A stretch of DNA of 64,000 nt. Origin: Papilionanthe hookeriana x Papilionanthe teres (lineage: Eukaryota; Streptophyta; Magnoliopsida; Asparagales; Orchidaceae). Below, piece by piece: positions 45,373 to 56,813 of this stretch (position 1 is the first letter of the stretch; each line of letters opens with the position of its first letter). Location of the stretch: the NCBI GenBank assembly GCA_022702705.1, contig CM040434.1:55540953-55604952 (forward strand), written 5' to 3'. The notes under the pieces are model-generated. The model worked only from the letters and a program-made list of their open reading frames with translations, was not told the origin of the DNA and made no database searches. The translations under genes were made by a program, and so were the position numbers.

Positions 45373-46957
45373 TAATCACAGAAAAATACATTAAGAAATT
45401 CATATCTATTTTTGATGAAATTGCACTTTAAAGAAAGGTATTTTCTTTATTTTACTGCAGGAATGAAGATTTATAAGTGATGGAAGCAAATAGCATGAAA
45501 TGGAGCGAATTTGGATCAAAAAGAAAGAAATTCATGGAAATTGAACTAAGTCGCCAACGGCGAGATCGAGACCGCCGACGACGAGATTACTAAGGAGAAT
45601 TTCTAAAGGATTTATAACTACCTCGCCGACAGCGAGCCCGAGCCCGCCAACAGCGAGCCCGAGCCCGCTGACAGCGAGATCGCGCGGTTTGAAGATCTTC
45701 TAGAAGCCTTGCCGACGGCGAGATCGTTTCCCGCCGACGGCGAGATAGTTCAAAATGCAAATACTTTGAACCTGGACACTTTTTGAAGAGGTGTTTAAGC
45801 ACCCCTTAGACCTTTGCCTACCTCTATAAATAGAGGCCGAATTCTAGTGTCTTTGTGTGTCTCTTGAGTCTTCTGTGTGTCTATTTTAGTGAGTCTGAGT
45901 GTGTTTGTTCATCATTAGTGAGTTTATTAGTTTAATTGAGTGTTATTTAGTTTGTTGTACTAGAAGGAAAAGTTAAAGAAACTTCAAGGAGTTTGCATGG
46001 GGAGGAAATTAAGATAAGTATCTTTGTTTATTGTTGTTGTTAAGTTTAAATGAAATCCATGCTTTGTTTTATTCCCATGCATTCTGAGTAGTTTTCTTAG
46101 TCTTTCTCCTTGTTTATGAAAATTATGTGAATTGATGAAATTAAATAGAAGTACCTAATATATTAAAATAAATTGTTATAATTTTTACTTAAAACTTAAT
46201 TTACTTTCAATCGGCCGATTGAGTAGTTAAAATATGTTGAATTATCAACTATAGTAAAAATTGCATCCAATATTCGGGGAAGTCAAAAACCTTGGAAGGA
46301 GGGTGCAAATAAATAGGGAAATATTAATTATCGGACGTAGAATTGGACATTTTAGTGTGACAGACTAAAATATTCAATTTGGTCCTATTGTTTGAGAGCT
46401 GAAGTGTAGATGTTAGCCCTTAGGTGAGGGGAACGTGGGAGCTCTGAAGTGGCAGCCAGTATCCTCCCAGCCTAGCCGCAGATTCAGTAATCAAACATAG
46501 GATTAGTCAATGTTCTTTGCACCTGGACCAAAGGGTAAAGAATATGAATGCTCCTATTTGTCATAATACAATTTAAGAATTCTATTTAAAATCATCATTC
46601 ACTTAATTTTCTAAAAAACAAGGAGAAGGATGTTTTTTCTGAATTATTTAAGTCAACTTTATTTCAAGCATTAGTTTACTTTAGTTTGCTTTAGTTACTT
46701 TAAATTTCCGTCTACTATATTAGTAAGTAATTCCTTTAAATTTAGCTGATAACAATTCTGCTAAAAACTTCCCTGTGGGATCGATAACCAGGACTTCACT
46801 AGAGCCCTGTATTACTTGATACAATACGTATACTTGCGAAGAATCCACATTAAACATTCAATCATTTAATATATATATATATATATATTAAAGCGGAATC
46901 AAGTTATTGGTGTCATTGCTATAAACATAAATTGCAAACATATTAAAAAGTGTGTCA
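45373..46957 (+). mobile_element. A1 3' LTR
   Basis: Starts TAATCACAG (TG changed to TA) and otherwise follows the 5' LTR closely. It has one extra palindromic unit (seven instead of six) and a shorter (AT)n tract (46868-46889). Ends GTGTCA at 46957. Confidence 0.93.
45551..45744. repeat. Palindromic tag cluster in A1 3' LTR
   Basis: Seven units near CTCGCCGACGGCGAG; one CCCGCCAACAGCGAG-type unit with its 21-base spacing is extra relative to the 5' LTR, showing unit gain or loss. Confidence 0.9.
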
Positions 46958-46962
46958 CATTC

Positions 46963-48011
46963 TGAGTAGTTTACTTCTTAATTTGGAGAAGTATTTAATT
47001 TATAAAGAATTGTTGTGGAAAGTACAAGTCTTTAAAAGTTGGAAGAATTTATGAAGATTGATTTTGAAAACTTTGTTTACTTCTTAATTTGGCCTGTTAA
47101 GTTGTAGAATTTCTTGAAATTATGTAAGATCTAAGGCGGTATTGTCTCATAAAAGTTAGTAAGAATCACGTGCAATTATATGGGTGAGAATTGTAGTCCA
47201 TATAATTGAATGTAATATTAAAAGATATTTTTATGAAAGGGAGTAAAATTAGAGGATTTTAGAGTGACAGGCTGAAACCCCCTAATTTGGTTTGAAATTT
47301 CGAGTTTTTTTATGAGATGTTAGCCCCCAGGTGGTGGGAATCGAGGGAACTCTAGAGTGAGAGACTGGTATCTTCCCTGCCTAACCATGTTCAAAATAAT
47401 AGAAATTTCAAATTAACATATGTTCTTTATAGAACCAAATAAGGGTAAAAAACACATTTGTTTCTATCTGTCACAACAAATTTAAATACTTCCACAACAA
47501 TACTTTAAGAATTATTACTACTTCATAAAAGGAAAGAAAAAGATATTCTAGTTTATAGTATTTTACATCCAGTGTTATTAGTTGTTATAATTTTAATTTC
47601 ATTGCTTAACATTTTATTAAGGAAATTTTAAAAGACAAATCAACTTTCAAAACTTTTCAAAATCAAGACATACTTTTTCAAAAACAATTAAATAAAGTAA
47701 AAAGATAATTTTCTGATTTCTTTAAAAATTTTCAAATTTTCCCTGTGGGTTCGATATCTCGGGAGTTAATCAGAAAATCCTATATTACTTGATAAACGAT
47801 ATGTATACTTGCGTAGTATCCCATATTATAAAATCATAAGTTTCATATCTAAATCATCAGCGCATTTATCGAGTGGAGTCAAGTTTTTGGCGCCGTTGCA
47901 TTTACCAGAAGGTACCAAGTTTTTGGCGCACATATATTCCTAGCGGCTCAAGTTTTTGGTGTCGTTGCCAATTTTCATATCATATTTGTAATTATAAATA
48001 TCAGGGGATCA
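46963..48011 (+). mobile_element. A2 5' LTR, right part
   Basis: Resumes at TGAGTAGTTTAC and ends GGGGATCA at 48011. It contains the CCCTGTGGGTTCGATATC and TATTACTTGATAAACG segments and three PBS-like words near its end. It matches 58712-59765 in the 3' LTR. Confidence 0.92.
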
Positions 48012-48035
48012 AGTTTATGGTGTCGTTGCTAGGGA
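47888..48035 (+). promoter_or_regulatory. A2 PBS and three PBS-like copies inside the LTR end
   Basis: The PBS proper is 48018-48035 (TGGTGTCGTTGCTAGGGA). Upstream, still in the LTR, are TGGCGCCGTTGC (47888), TGGCGCAC (47924) and TGGTGTCGTTGCCA (47957), each preceded by YCAAGTTTT-like sequence. The 3' LTR has the three inner ones at 59637-59720. Confidence 0.75.
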
Positions 48036-48137
48036 AAATTAATTTAAATTGCATTTTAAAGAGAATTAAGAAATTTTAAATCTTTACTTTTATTTTTTTT
48101 TGTTAGTGTGTTGTGTTTTATTTTGTTTTATTGTTGT

Positions 48138-49702
48138 ATGCGTAGTTCAGGTTCTGAAGGACTTGTGCCTTACGATTCTGAATTAGAAAGAACTATCAGA
48201 AAAATTAAAAATTAAAAAAATTAAAAATACAAAAAAAGATAAATATATTCAAGAAATGGCAAATCATCAAGATCAAAATGTTGGCATCCATTAAGAATTA
48301 AGAACTTTAAGAGATTATGTTAACCCTACAGTAGATGAACTTCATGCTAGTATTCAAAACCCTTTTGTAGCTACTAATTCTTTTGAGCTTAAACCTGCTA
48401 TTATCCAAATGGTGTCTAATAATCAGTTTGGGGAGCAACAACTGAAGATCCTAATTTGCATCTTACTAATTTTCTAGAGTTGTGTGCTACTTTTAAACAT
48501 GATGGTGTTTCAGATGATGCTATTAGACTTAGACTTTTTTCTTTCTCACTAAGGGATAAAGCTAAAATGTGGTTACATTCGTTAGCACCTGGATCAATTA
48601 GAACTTGGGGTGAACTGTCACAAAAGTTCCTTGCTAAATATTTTCCACCATCTAAGACTGCTAAGTTGAGAAATGATATAACATATTTTTGTCAGTTTGA
48701 AGGGGAATCAATATATGAAGCATGGGAAAGATTTAAAGATCTCCTCAGGAAATGTCCACATCATGCGATACCAGATTGGTTAATAATTCAAACTTTTTAT
48801 AATTGATTAGTTGGATCTCTTAGATCAATCATCGATGCTGCTTGTGGTGGATCATTAATGTCCTAACCTTTTTCTGATGCTTATGCTTTAATTGAAGAAA
48901 TGGCTACTAATAATTTTCAATGGCCTTCTAAAAGGTTAAATCCTAAGAAGGTAGCCAGTGTTTATGAAAATGATGCTTTTACAATGTTAGAAAATCAAGT
49001 TGTTGATGTATCAAGGAAGATAGATCAATCTGGGATGAATTTTTCTCAGCTAAATCTCATGATTGAAGAAAATTCATTAGGCCAAATAGTTGATTCTTAT
49101 TCTTCACCAGAAACTGTGAATGTTATAATCAAACCTAACAACCCATATTCCAATTATTATAACCCAAGTTGGAAGAATCATCTAAATTTTAACTGGAATA
49201 ACAATAATCAGGGTGGTGTTAATCAACAATGGGGGAACACCCAAGTAAACCCATTGGGGAATTGGAACAACCAAGGTAATAATAATAATAGATTAACTTA
49301 TCTTCATGTTATAACAATGCTTTACAAAATAAGGAGAAGAAGTTGTCTATGGAAGAAGTAGTATCACATATGGGAAATCAATTACAAATTCAAGGACCAA
49401 CCATCAGAAATATTGAAAATTAATTGGGACAAATTGTAAATGCCTTAAGTAATAGATCCCAAGGAATGCTTCCAAGTAATACTGAAGTGAATCTAAGAGA
49501 AAAGAATAAAGAACAAGTGAAGGCAATTCAACTGAGAAGTGGAAAAGAATTGGAAGGTAGAGTTCAAAAAGAAACTGAAGTAGAGAAAGAAGAGATTGAA
49601 AAACTTAAAGAGGACGCTCCAAAAGGTTTTGAAAGACCTATTTCTTCACTTAAGGTTGATTTAGAAAAACCACCACCTCCATTTCCTCAGAGACTTTGTT
49701 AA
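48138..49702 (+). pseudogene. A2 gag
   Basis: ATG 48138 gives LVPYDSELERTIRKIKN, then stops and a shift. The main domain is at 48456-48806: IRLRLFSFSLRDKAKMWL, TWGELSQKFLAKYFPPSKTA, SIYEAWERFKDLLRKCPHH. After a stop near 48804 it continues with NNFQWPSKRLNPKKVASVY and an Asn-rich stretch (about 49130-49300), and ends in a Glu/Lys-rich part with KAIQLRSGKELEGR, a motif common in this gag type. Several stops and shifts; closely parallels A1 gag. Confidence 0.85.
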
Positions 49703-49708
49703 AAAAAG

Positions 49709-50330
49709 TTGGATAAGAAATTTTTAAAATTCTTGGAGATACTAAAGATGCTTACCTTTAATATTCCTTTTGTTGAAGCCCTAGAAAAAATGCCAAGCTA
49801 TGCAAAATTTATGAAGGATATTCTTAATAAAAAGAGGAAGTTTGAAGAAAATGAGACTGTTGCACTTAGTGAGGAGTGCAGTGCGATAATTCAGAAAAGC
49901 TTCCTGAAAAACTTAAAGATCTCGGTAGTTTCACAATTCCATGTGCAATCGGAGAAAGATTTTGTGGAAAAGCTTTATGTGATTTGGGTGCAAGCATTAA
50001 CCATATGCCTCTATCAATATTCAAAAGACTGTGATTAGGAGAAATAACCCCAACTACTATAACTCTGCAACTAGCAGATAGTTCGATTACATATCCTAAA
50101 GGAGTTATAGAAGATGTTTTGGTAAAAGTGGATCAATTTATTTTCCTGTGGATTTCATTGTGTTAGATATGGAGGAAGATAAAGAGATACCCATAATTTT
50201 GGGGAGACCTTTTCTAGCTACAGGCAAAGCCATTATAGATGTGCAAAAAGGGAATTAACGATGAGGGTTAATGATCAGACTGTTACATTTTATATTTCAA
50301 AATCGATGAAATATCCTGCTAGGTAAAGAA
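49709..50330 (+). pseudogene. A2 aspartic protease region
   Basis: The stretch before protease (KKLDKKFLKFLEILKMLTFNI) is open, then a shift near 49905 moves the protease out of frame. The DLGASI active-site region is at about 49980-50000 in another frame, and the IILGRPFLATG equivalent near 50190-50225. A stop (GTGATTAGG) and further indels at 50140 and 50260 make it clearly non-functional. Confidence 0.75.
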
Positions 50331-50539
50331 GATGAGTGTTATATGATGGATGTTATTGAATATTTAAGTGAATGTCATTTCAAATCAACTTATGAAGAGA
50401 AAGCTGAAAGAGAAGAATTTGAATATAAGCAAGAAGAGGAGTTATTTAATTCTGAAGATTTTTAAGATGAAGATTTAATGTTTGTTCGTGAAAGTTTTGA
50501 ATTGTTGGATATGACTGAAAAAGATAAATCATATGGTCC

Positions 50540-51460
50540 ATCAATTGAAAAACTTCCTGAACTTGAGTTAAAAATGCTTCCTGATCATTTGAAGTATGTT
50601 TTCTAGGTGAATCCTCAACCTTGCCTGTTATAATTTCCTCTCAATTAACTGAAAAAGAAGAAAAGAATTTGCTTGAAATTTTGAAGAAGCACAAGAAAGC
50701 CTTTGGATGGACAGTTGCTGATATTAAAGGAATCAGTCCTTCAATTTGCATGCACAGAATTCTTATGGAAGATAATTGCAAACCGCAGGCTGATCCGCAA
50801 AGGAGAATAAATCCTATCATGAAAGACGTTGTTAAGAAAGAAATTTTAAAATGGTTGGATGCTAGAATTATCTACCCTATTTCAGATAGTGCATGGGTTA
50901 GTCCTATTCACTATGTTCCTAAGAAAGGAGGAGTAACTATTATTGTTAATGAAAAGAATGAAATGATACCAATAAGACAAGTTACAGGGTGGCGAATATG
51001 CATTGATTATAGAAAATTAAACCTTTCTACAAGAAAAGATCATTTTCCACTCCCTTTTCTAGATCAAAGGTTGGATAGACTAGCTGGGCATAAATACTTT
51101 TGTTTTCTGGATGGATATACTGGTTACCACCAAATTCAAATTACACCTAAGGATCAAGAGAAAACTACGTTTACCAGTCCTTATGGTACATTTGCTTTTA
51201 GAAGAATGCCCTTTGGTTTATGTAATGCCCCTGCTACATTTCAGAGATGTATGATGGCTATTTTTTGTGATTTAATTGAAAAAGGGATTGAAGTTTTTAT
51301 GGATGACTTTTCAGTGTTTGGGATTCATTTGAATCATGTTTAGAACATCTATCTAAAGTTCTAAAACGCTGTGAAGAAACTAATTTGGTCTTTAAATGAG
51401 AAAAATGTCAATTTATGGTAGCAGGAGGAATTATTTTGGGACATCAGATTTCAAAAAAAG
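50540..51460 (+). pseudogene. A2 reverse transcriptase
   Basis: The 240-codon stretch 50621-51343 has KKHKKAFGWTVADIKGISPS, WVSPIHYVPKKGGV, WRICIDYRKLN, FCFLDGYTGYHQI (first Asp kept), FGLCNAPATFQRCMM and VFMDDFSVFG (both Asp residues kept). The catalytic core is therefore intact in one frame. A one-base shift after 51330 and a stop near 51400 break the thumb region. Confidence 0.9.
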
Positions 51461-52160
51461 GTTTGGAGGTAGATCCTGCAAAAATTCAAGTTATCTCTAA
51501 TTTACCTTGCCAACAAATGTAAGGGGAATTATAAGTTTTTTAGGACATGCTGAATTCTACAGGCGTTACATCAAAGACTTTTCAAAGATTACAAAAACTT
51601 TATGTCGTTTACTGGAAAAGGATGAAATTTTTAATTTTGATGATGACTGTCGTAAAGCCTTTAAAACATTAAAAGAAAAATTAATCATTGCACCTGTAAT
51701 AATTTCACCAAATTGGAAAAAACCTTTTGAATTAATGTGTGATGCCAGTGATTATGTTATTGGTGCAGTTTTGGGTCAGAAATATAATAAAATTTTCAAA
51801 GTAAATTATTATGCTAGTAAAACTCTTAATGAAGCTCAAATTAATTATACCGCTACTGAGAAAGAGTTATTAGCTATAGTATTTGCTTTTAATAAATTTT
51901 AATCATATTTAATTGGAACTAAATGTGTTGTGCATACTGATCATTCTGCTATTAAATACTTAATGAAGAAAAATGATGCAAAACCGAGACTGATAAGATG
52001 GATTCTTCTTTTGCAAGAATTTGATTTTGAGATAGTAGATAGAAAGGGTTCTGATAATCAAATTGCTGATCATTTGTCTAGGCTTGAAATTGAAAAATCT
52101 CTCTGTGATATTGAAGAAATTAATGAACATTTTCCTGATGAAAAACTATTCCATTGTTAA
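51461..52160 (+). pseudogene. A2 RT connection and RNase H
   Basis: ISFLGHAEFYRRYIKDFS, then ELMCDASDYVIGAVLGQ, YYASKTLNEAQINYTATEKE and LAIVFAFNKF, a TAA at 51900 and, in frame again, HTDHSAIKYLM and DNQIADHLSRL. The acidic residues in DAS, TEKE, HTDHS and ADHL are visible. Confidence 0.87.
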
Positions 52161-53465
52161 AGAATGGCATGTTCCGTGGTATGCAGACATAGTAAATTTT
52201 ATTGTTAGTAATATTATACCCTATGGTTTGACATATCATGAAAAGAAGAAATTTCTATCTGATGCTAAGATTTATTTTTGGGATGACCCATTTTTATATA
52301 AATAAGGAAAGGTTCTTATAATTCGAAGATGTGTACCTTTGGAAGAGACTTATGAAATTATTCAAAAATGTCATGATTCTGATTATGGGGGACATTTTGA
52401 AAGTGATAAAACTGCATATAAAATATTACAATTAGGATTTTATTGGCCTACAATTTTTAAGGATGTGAATTTTTATATTAAAAATTGTGATAGATGTCAG
52501 CGTGTAGGCAAAATTTCTAGAAGAAATGAGATGCCCCTCAATTATATGTTGGAAGTTGAAATATTTGATGTTTGGGGACTAGATTTTATGGGACCATTTA
52601 CACCATCTTTCAGAAATGTTTATATTTTGATAGCAGTAGACTATGTTTTCAAATGGATTGAAGCTATTGTTTTACCTCGATGTGATGCTCAAAGTGTTGC
52701 AAAATTTTTAGAAAAGAATATATTTTGCAGATGTGGAATACCAAGAGTAATCATAACTGATGGGGGAAGTCATTTTAGAAATGCGATTATTGGGAAGTTA
52801 GCAAAGAAATATCATATTAATCATCGCATTGCTCATCGCTTATCATCCGCGAACAAGTGGTTTGGTTGAATTATCCAAATGTGAAATTAAAAGAATATTG
52901 GAAAAAATTGTTAATCCAAATAGAAAGGATTGGTCAATTAAACTGGATTAAGCTTTGTGGGCATATAGGATTGCTTACAGAACATCTATAGGAATGTCCC
53001 CATATAGGCTGATTTTTGGAAAAGCTTGTCATTTACCTTTTGAACTTGAGCATAAAGCATATTGGGCTATTAAAGAGTTCAATTATAATTTGAAAGATGT
53101 TCGTTGAAAAGAGATTATTGCAATTGAATGAGCTTGAAGAAATAAGGAATTAATCTTATGAAAATGCTAAGATTTATAAGGAAAAGATGAAGTTATGGCA
53201 TGATCGGAAGATTCTTACCAAAAATCTTGTACCAGGACAACAAGTTTTGTTGTATAATGCTAGATTGAGAATATTTTCTTGAAAACTTAAGTCCAGGTGG
53301 ATGGTTCCATTTATTATGATAAAAGTTTATTCTTATGGAACTGTAGATATTCAAGATCCTAAGACTGGACAAATATTTAAAGTTAACGGACATAGACTAA
53401 AACCATATTTTTCAGTCAATAAATCTAAATCTGATGAGAATTTGATGTTGGGTCACTCAGAATGA
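52161..53465 (+). pseudogene. A2 integrase
   Basis: Zinc finger CHDSDYGGHFES and CDRCQR; core with VWGLDFMGPF (first Asp), ITDGGSHFRN (second Asp) and, after a one-base shift near 52835, the Glu-containing SGLVELSKCEIK segment. Thus all three DDE positions are present but in two frames. Stops near 52304, 52950, 53105 and 53150 break the rest. The C-terminal part keeps GMSPYRLIFGKACHLPFELEH and FKVNGHRLKPYF, ending at TGA 53463. Confidence 0.87.
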
Positions 53466-53476
53466 GTTTTGGGTAT

Positions 53477-53524
53477 GTCGGGCTGAAGACGTTAAAACAA
53501 TCGCTTTGTGGGAGGCAACCCATA
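53477..53524 (+). ncRNA. Conserved post-integrase motif with stem-loop (A2)
   Basis: GTCGGGCTGAAGACGTTAAA, then TCGCTT, then TGTGGGAGGCAACCCATA; the stem has one G-U pair relative to A1. Confidence 0.58.
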
Positions 53525-53715
53525 TTTATCGGTGTGCTTTGCTTTATGTTTATTTAGTGTGTTTTGTTTACTTTGTTTGGTTTGTTTTTATGTTTTTAGT
53601 GATAGTAAATTGGAGTTTTTAAACTTAAGTAGAGTTTATTTGACCCTAATTGATGATTTAGAGAAGTCAGAATGAAAATTTGGACACTTAGCAAACCTGT
53701 GCTAAATTGTGCGCT

Positions 53716-53752
53716 GGCGGCTAAGCGCCGACTAGTTGGCGCTTAGGCGCCG
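53716..53752. repeat. Palindromic tag pair before ORFa of A2
   Basis: GGCGGCTAAGCGCCG at 53716 and TGGCGCTTAGGCGCC at 53738, 22 bases apart and opposite in polarity. A TATAAAAAA box is at about 53870. Confidence 0.87.
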
Positions 53753-53957
53753 TAGTTATCAAAAAACGTGAAAATTGTGGATCTAGAAGCCTAGATCATG
53801 GGGGAGAAGTTTTGGGAGTTACTTTGGAGTTTCTAAACGTCTTGGGGCAGTTCTAAGATTTCCTAAGTCTATAAAAAAGGACATGACTTAAGAGAAACAC
53901 TTGCCCCAAGTCCTATTTTCATTTCTAAAGTCTTAAGAAGTGAATTTTGAGTGCATC

Positions 53958-54363
53958 ATGTCTTCCTGGGAGAATGAGATGAAGAAAAAGCAAGATTCTG
54001 ACAAAAGTAAGTTCATTAGTGATAGTTCTAAAGAGTTATTTAATGGATATCTCGCTGTTAGTATTCAAGGTATTGCAGAAATGATTGAAAAAATTGAAGC
54101 CCGAGTGACTTCAATGGAAGCAAAGATCAATGATACTAACTTACATTTGGAACACATGGGATGGCAACTCAAGATGCAATTCAATCATTTAAGGTACGTG
54201 GAACAAAATAGATAAGGCGATGTTTGTGATGAATAAATGGGTTAAAGAAGATGATGCAAGAATAAACAATTATCACCCGTTCTATCAAATTTATATTCCA
54301 GAAGGGTCAAATGAGAATAATAGAGTTACGGGATATATTCTGCCTAATAGAGAATGGAATTAA
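53958..54363 (+). pseudogene. A2 ORFa, reduced to the coiled-coil C-terminus
   Basis: ATG 53958 begins MSSWENEMKKKQ and leads to a coiled coil (MIEKIEARVTSMEAKIND), LEHMGWQLKMQFNHLRYVE and, after a shift near 54213, a NYHPFYQIYIP-like tail ending at TAA 54361. This matches only the last third of ORFa in A1/A3 (HIDWRMKEHFNH; PFRSFYNLF). The large N-terminal domain is absent. It could be a real short protein or a deletion product. Confidence 0.7.
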
Positions 54364-54761
54364 GAGTTTTGTGTTTGTTTAATGTTCTTGTGTGTTATGT
54401 TTAGTGTTCTTGTGAGTTCATGTTTTGTGTGTTTAGTGTTTTTATTTAAATATTAACTAAGCCTGATGATGTGATGGTTACATCCTAGAGATATATACTT
54501 ATCAGTTTGAGATTAATGTCTCTTGCATTTAGAGAATTTCATCCTCTATGTTTGGATAGAAATTCTAGAATTGTATTAAGTGTTATGTTTGTTTTAATAT
54601 AAGTTTGTGTTTTTTGTGAAATTTGTGTGGAATCAATGGTTATTAAAGTTTGATTTGGAGTATTGGAAGAATTGTGGGGAGAAAGAATTATTTTGGAATA
54701 ATTAAGAGTGATTAACGAAGTGATTTAGTGCATATACCTTAATTATGAAAATTTGGGTATT
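54364..54761 (+). other. Spacer between A2 ORFa and the ORFb promoter module
   Basis: AT/TG-rich; no gene or repeat seen. Confidence 0.5.
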
Positions 54762-54816
54762 GGCGGCTAAGTGCCAGATTTCGCGGCTAAGCGCCGAGAA
54801 TTCGTGCTTAGGCGCC
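54762..54816. repeat. Palindromic tag triplet before ORFb of A2
   Basis: GGCGGCTAAGTGCC (54762), CGCGGCTAAGCGCCG (54782) and GTGCTTAGGCGCC (54804): intervals 20 and 22. Confidence 0.85.
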
Positions 54817-54984
54817 AGTTCACAAAAATTGGTTCCCAAAAGTTAAAAACCAGAAAATTGCCATTTTCAACCACCCCATCGTCTTCAACCTTCGGTTTAC
54901 CTCGAAAGAGGAGCCTAGGGCATCATATTGTGGATCATTTAAGAGCCGATCTCAACAAAAATTGTTAGATTTAGATTCCTTGAG

Positions 54985-55193
54985 GTAAGAGCACTACTCC
55001 TAAGTAAAATTTTTTATTTTCACCATGTATTTTGAGTACATTATGGAAAATCTTAAAATCACTATTCATGGTAAAAATTTGAGGAAAAACTTGAGAAATT
55101 GCTTGGATTTAGTGAAAATATCTTTTGGAAGATAATTTAGCAAGTTTAGTTTGATTTTGGAATTTATGGTGAATTTTTCGTGAATTTTTAAAG
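54985..55193 (+). other. Predicted intron in the 5' UTR of A2 ORFb
   Basis: Donor GAG|GTAAGAGC, acceptor TTTTTAAAG directly before ATG 55194; 209 bases. Confidence 0.55.
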
Positions 55194-56335
55194 ATGGATC
55201 CAAAGTGAAAGCGTGCACGAGAAAAGACGAAGTTTGGTTTTGACAAATTTGTTAGTATGAGGGCTGAGGAACGATACGTCGATGCATTGCAGTCATGTAA
55301 GTTGATTCCTCAGCATGTGTTTAGTAAGCCAGGAGAGGTGATTGAAGATATGATTGCTAGAAGAAACTGGGAGAATTTTTGTTGCTTCTCCGCTGTTGCT
55401 GTTGTTTCTGTAGTTAGATAATTTTATGAAAGTTTGTCTGCTGCAGAAGAGAATCAAGTGATGGTTAGGAGGCATGAGGTCAACTTTTCTTCTGGGGCAA
55501 TCAATACTTTTTATGGACTACCTCCTGACATGTTCTGTTTTTATTATAACTATCCTCCTTCGGAAGGAGAAATAGATGAGATCATGGAATTTCTGATAAT
55601 GGAAGAGGATTATGAAAAATAAGAAATGATAGAAGAGTGAACTTTCTTGCTTCCAAATTGAATGTCATGTCTAAGGCATGGCATTATTTTATCTCATCTA
55701 AGTTGTTACCTTCGAGGCATACTAGTGCAGTAATGAGAGAAAGAGTTGTGTTGAACCATTGTATTCAGTAAGGGAAGCCTATTGACATTGGAGGTATAGT
55801 TTTTTATTATGTTTTGAACTGTGCTAGATCAACCACGACGGTAGGTATGGGATTTCCTTCCTTGATTCATTCACTATGTGAATGATCTGGACTGAAGTTT
55901 GATACCTGGGAAGAGGTACTTCAGCCATTGAGACCAATTACCAGTGTAAATGTTGGTGCTTATACTGTACATTCAGAGTTTGGTTGGAGAGGAGGATCTG
56001 GTAGGGCTTCTACGCATCGCTTCGTTACATCTACTTCTCGTGCTACTACTTCACGTGCTTCATCATCTACTGATTCACAGACAGGTTTATTAAGAAAGAT
56101 TTTGAAAAAAGTGATTCTTACTTGAGAGCATATGAAAGATATGGATGGTAAACTGGATAATGTGGAGAGATATATTATAAAACATGATGAATATGAGGAG
56201 AGTTATCAGCAATATTTAGATAGACTGATTAGATGTGATCATAGTGCTAAGATGCCACCTCATCCATTCTACATACCTTATGTGCCATCCAGGGATTGGA
56301 ACGAGCAAGATGATGATGATGAGGATGAAGAGTAG
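55194..56335 (+). pseudogene. A2 ORFb (second Athila 3' ORF)
   Basis: ATG 55194 (MDPK, then TGA, then a basic stretch) is followed by HVFSKPGEVIEDMIARRNWENF, a TAA at about 55420, MVRRHEVNFSSGAINTFYGLP, a shift near 55620, MSKAWHYFISSKLLPSRHTSA, a stop at about 55770, GMGFPSLIHSLC (the GHPS-type block), a Ser/Thr-rich linker with repeated TSTSRATTSRASS, and an acidic end (DDDEDEE) at 56335. Same family as A1 and A3 ORFb, more decayed. Confidence 0.8.
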
Positions 56336-56775
56336 ATGCATGTTGTTTGTTTTAGTTATTGTGTTGTTATACTGTGTTACTGTGTACTTTATCTAGTGTA
56401 TCTTTTGATGATTATGTTGTGATGTGAACCTTGATAGTATGCAAATTATAGTTGTACTATTTATCTGTTATGCATATTCAGGTATTGTTGTTGTTTTATT
56501 GTGGATTTATATGTTGCTTTGTGATAGTGTGTAATATTAAATGTTTTTATGTGTATGTTATGCCAGATTTTTTAATAGTGTGTACCTTATTTCATAAACT
56601 GTTAGGAGATTATAAACCACTATTAGGAACTTCTACTTAGAAAACTATATGTTTAAATTTTTTTCAAATTCCACTATCATTTGTTATCTGTATCAGTGTG
56701 TTATTTTAGTTGGTGTGTATTTGCTTTGAAAACCTCAACTACTGTAGAAGTCTTCGAAATTTTTACTTTTCTTAT

Positions 56776-56813
<38 letters not shown>

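Larger units (their letters stand above)
33374..46957 (+). mobile_element. Athila element A1, complete but defective
   Basis: 13,584 bases from TGATCACAG to GTGTCA, flanked by CATTC (33369-33373 and 46958-46962), inserted in the A2 5' LTR. Order: LTR, PBS, gag, protease, RT, RNase H, integrase, ORFa, ORFb, PPT, LTR. The LTRs differ by roughly 4-5% by eye plus small indels, making it the youngest complete insertion here. Confidence 0.95.
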
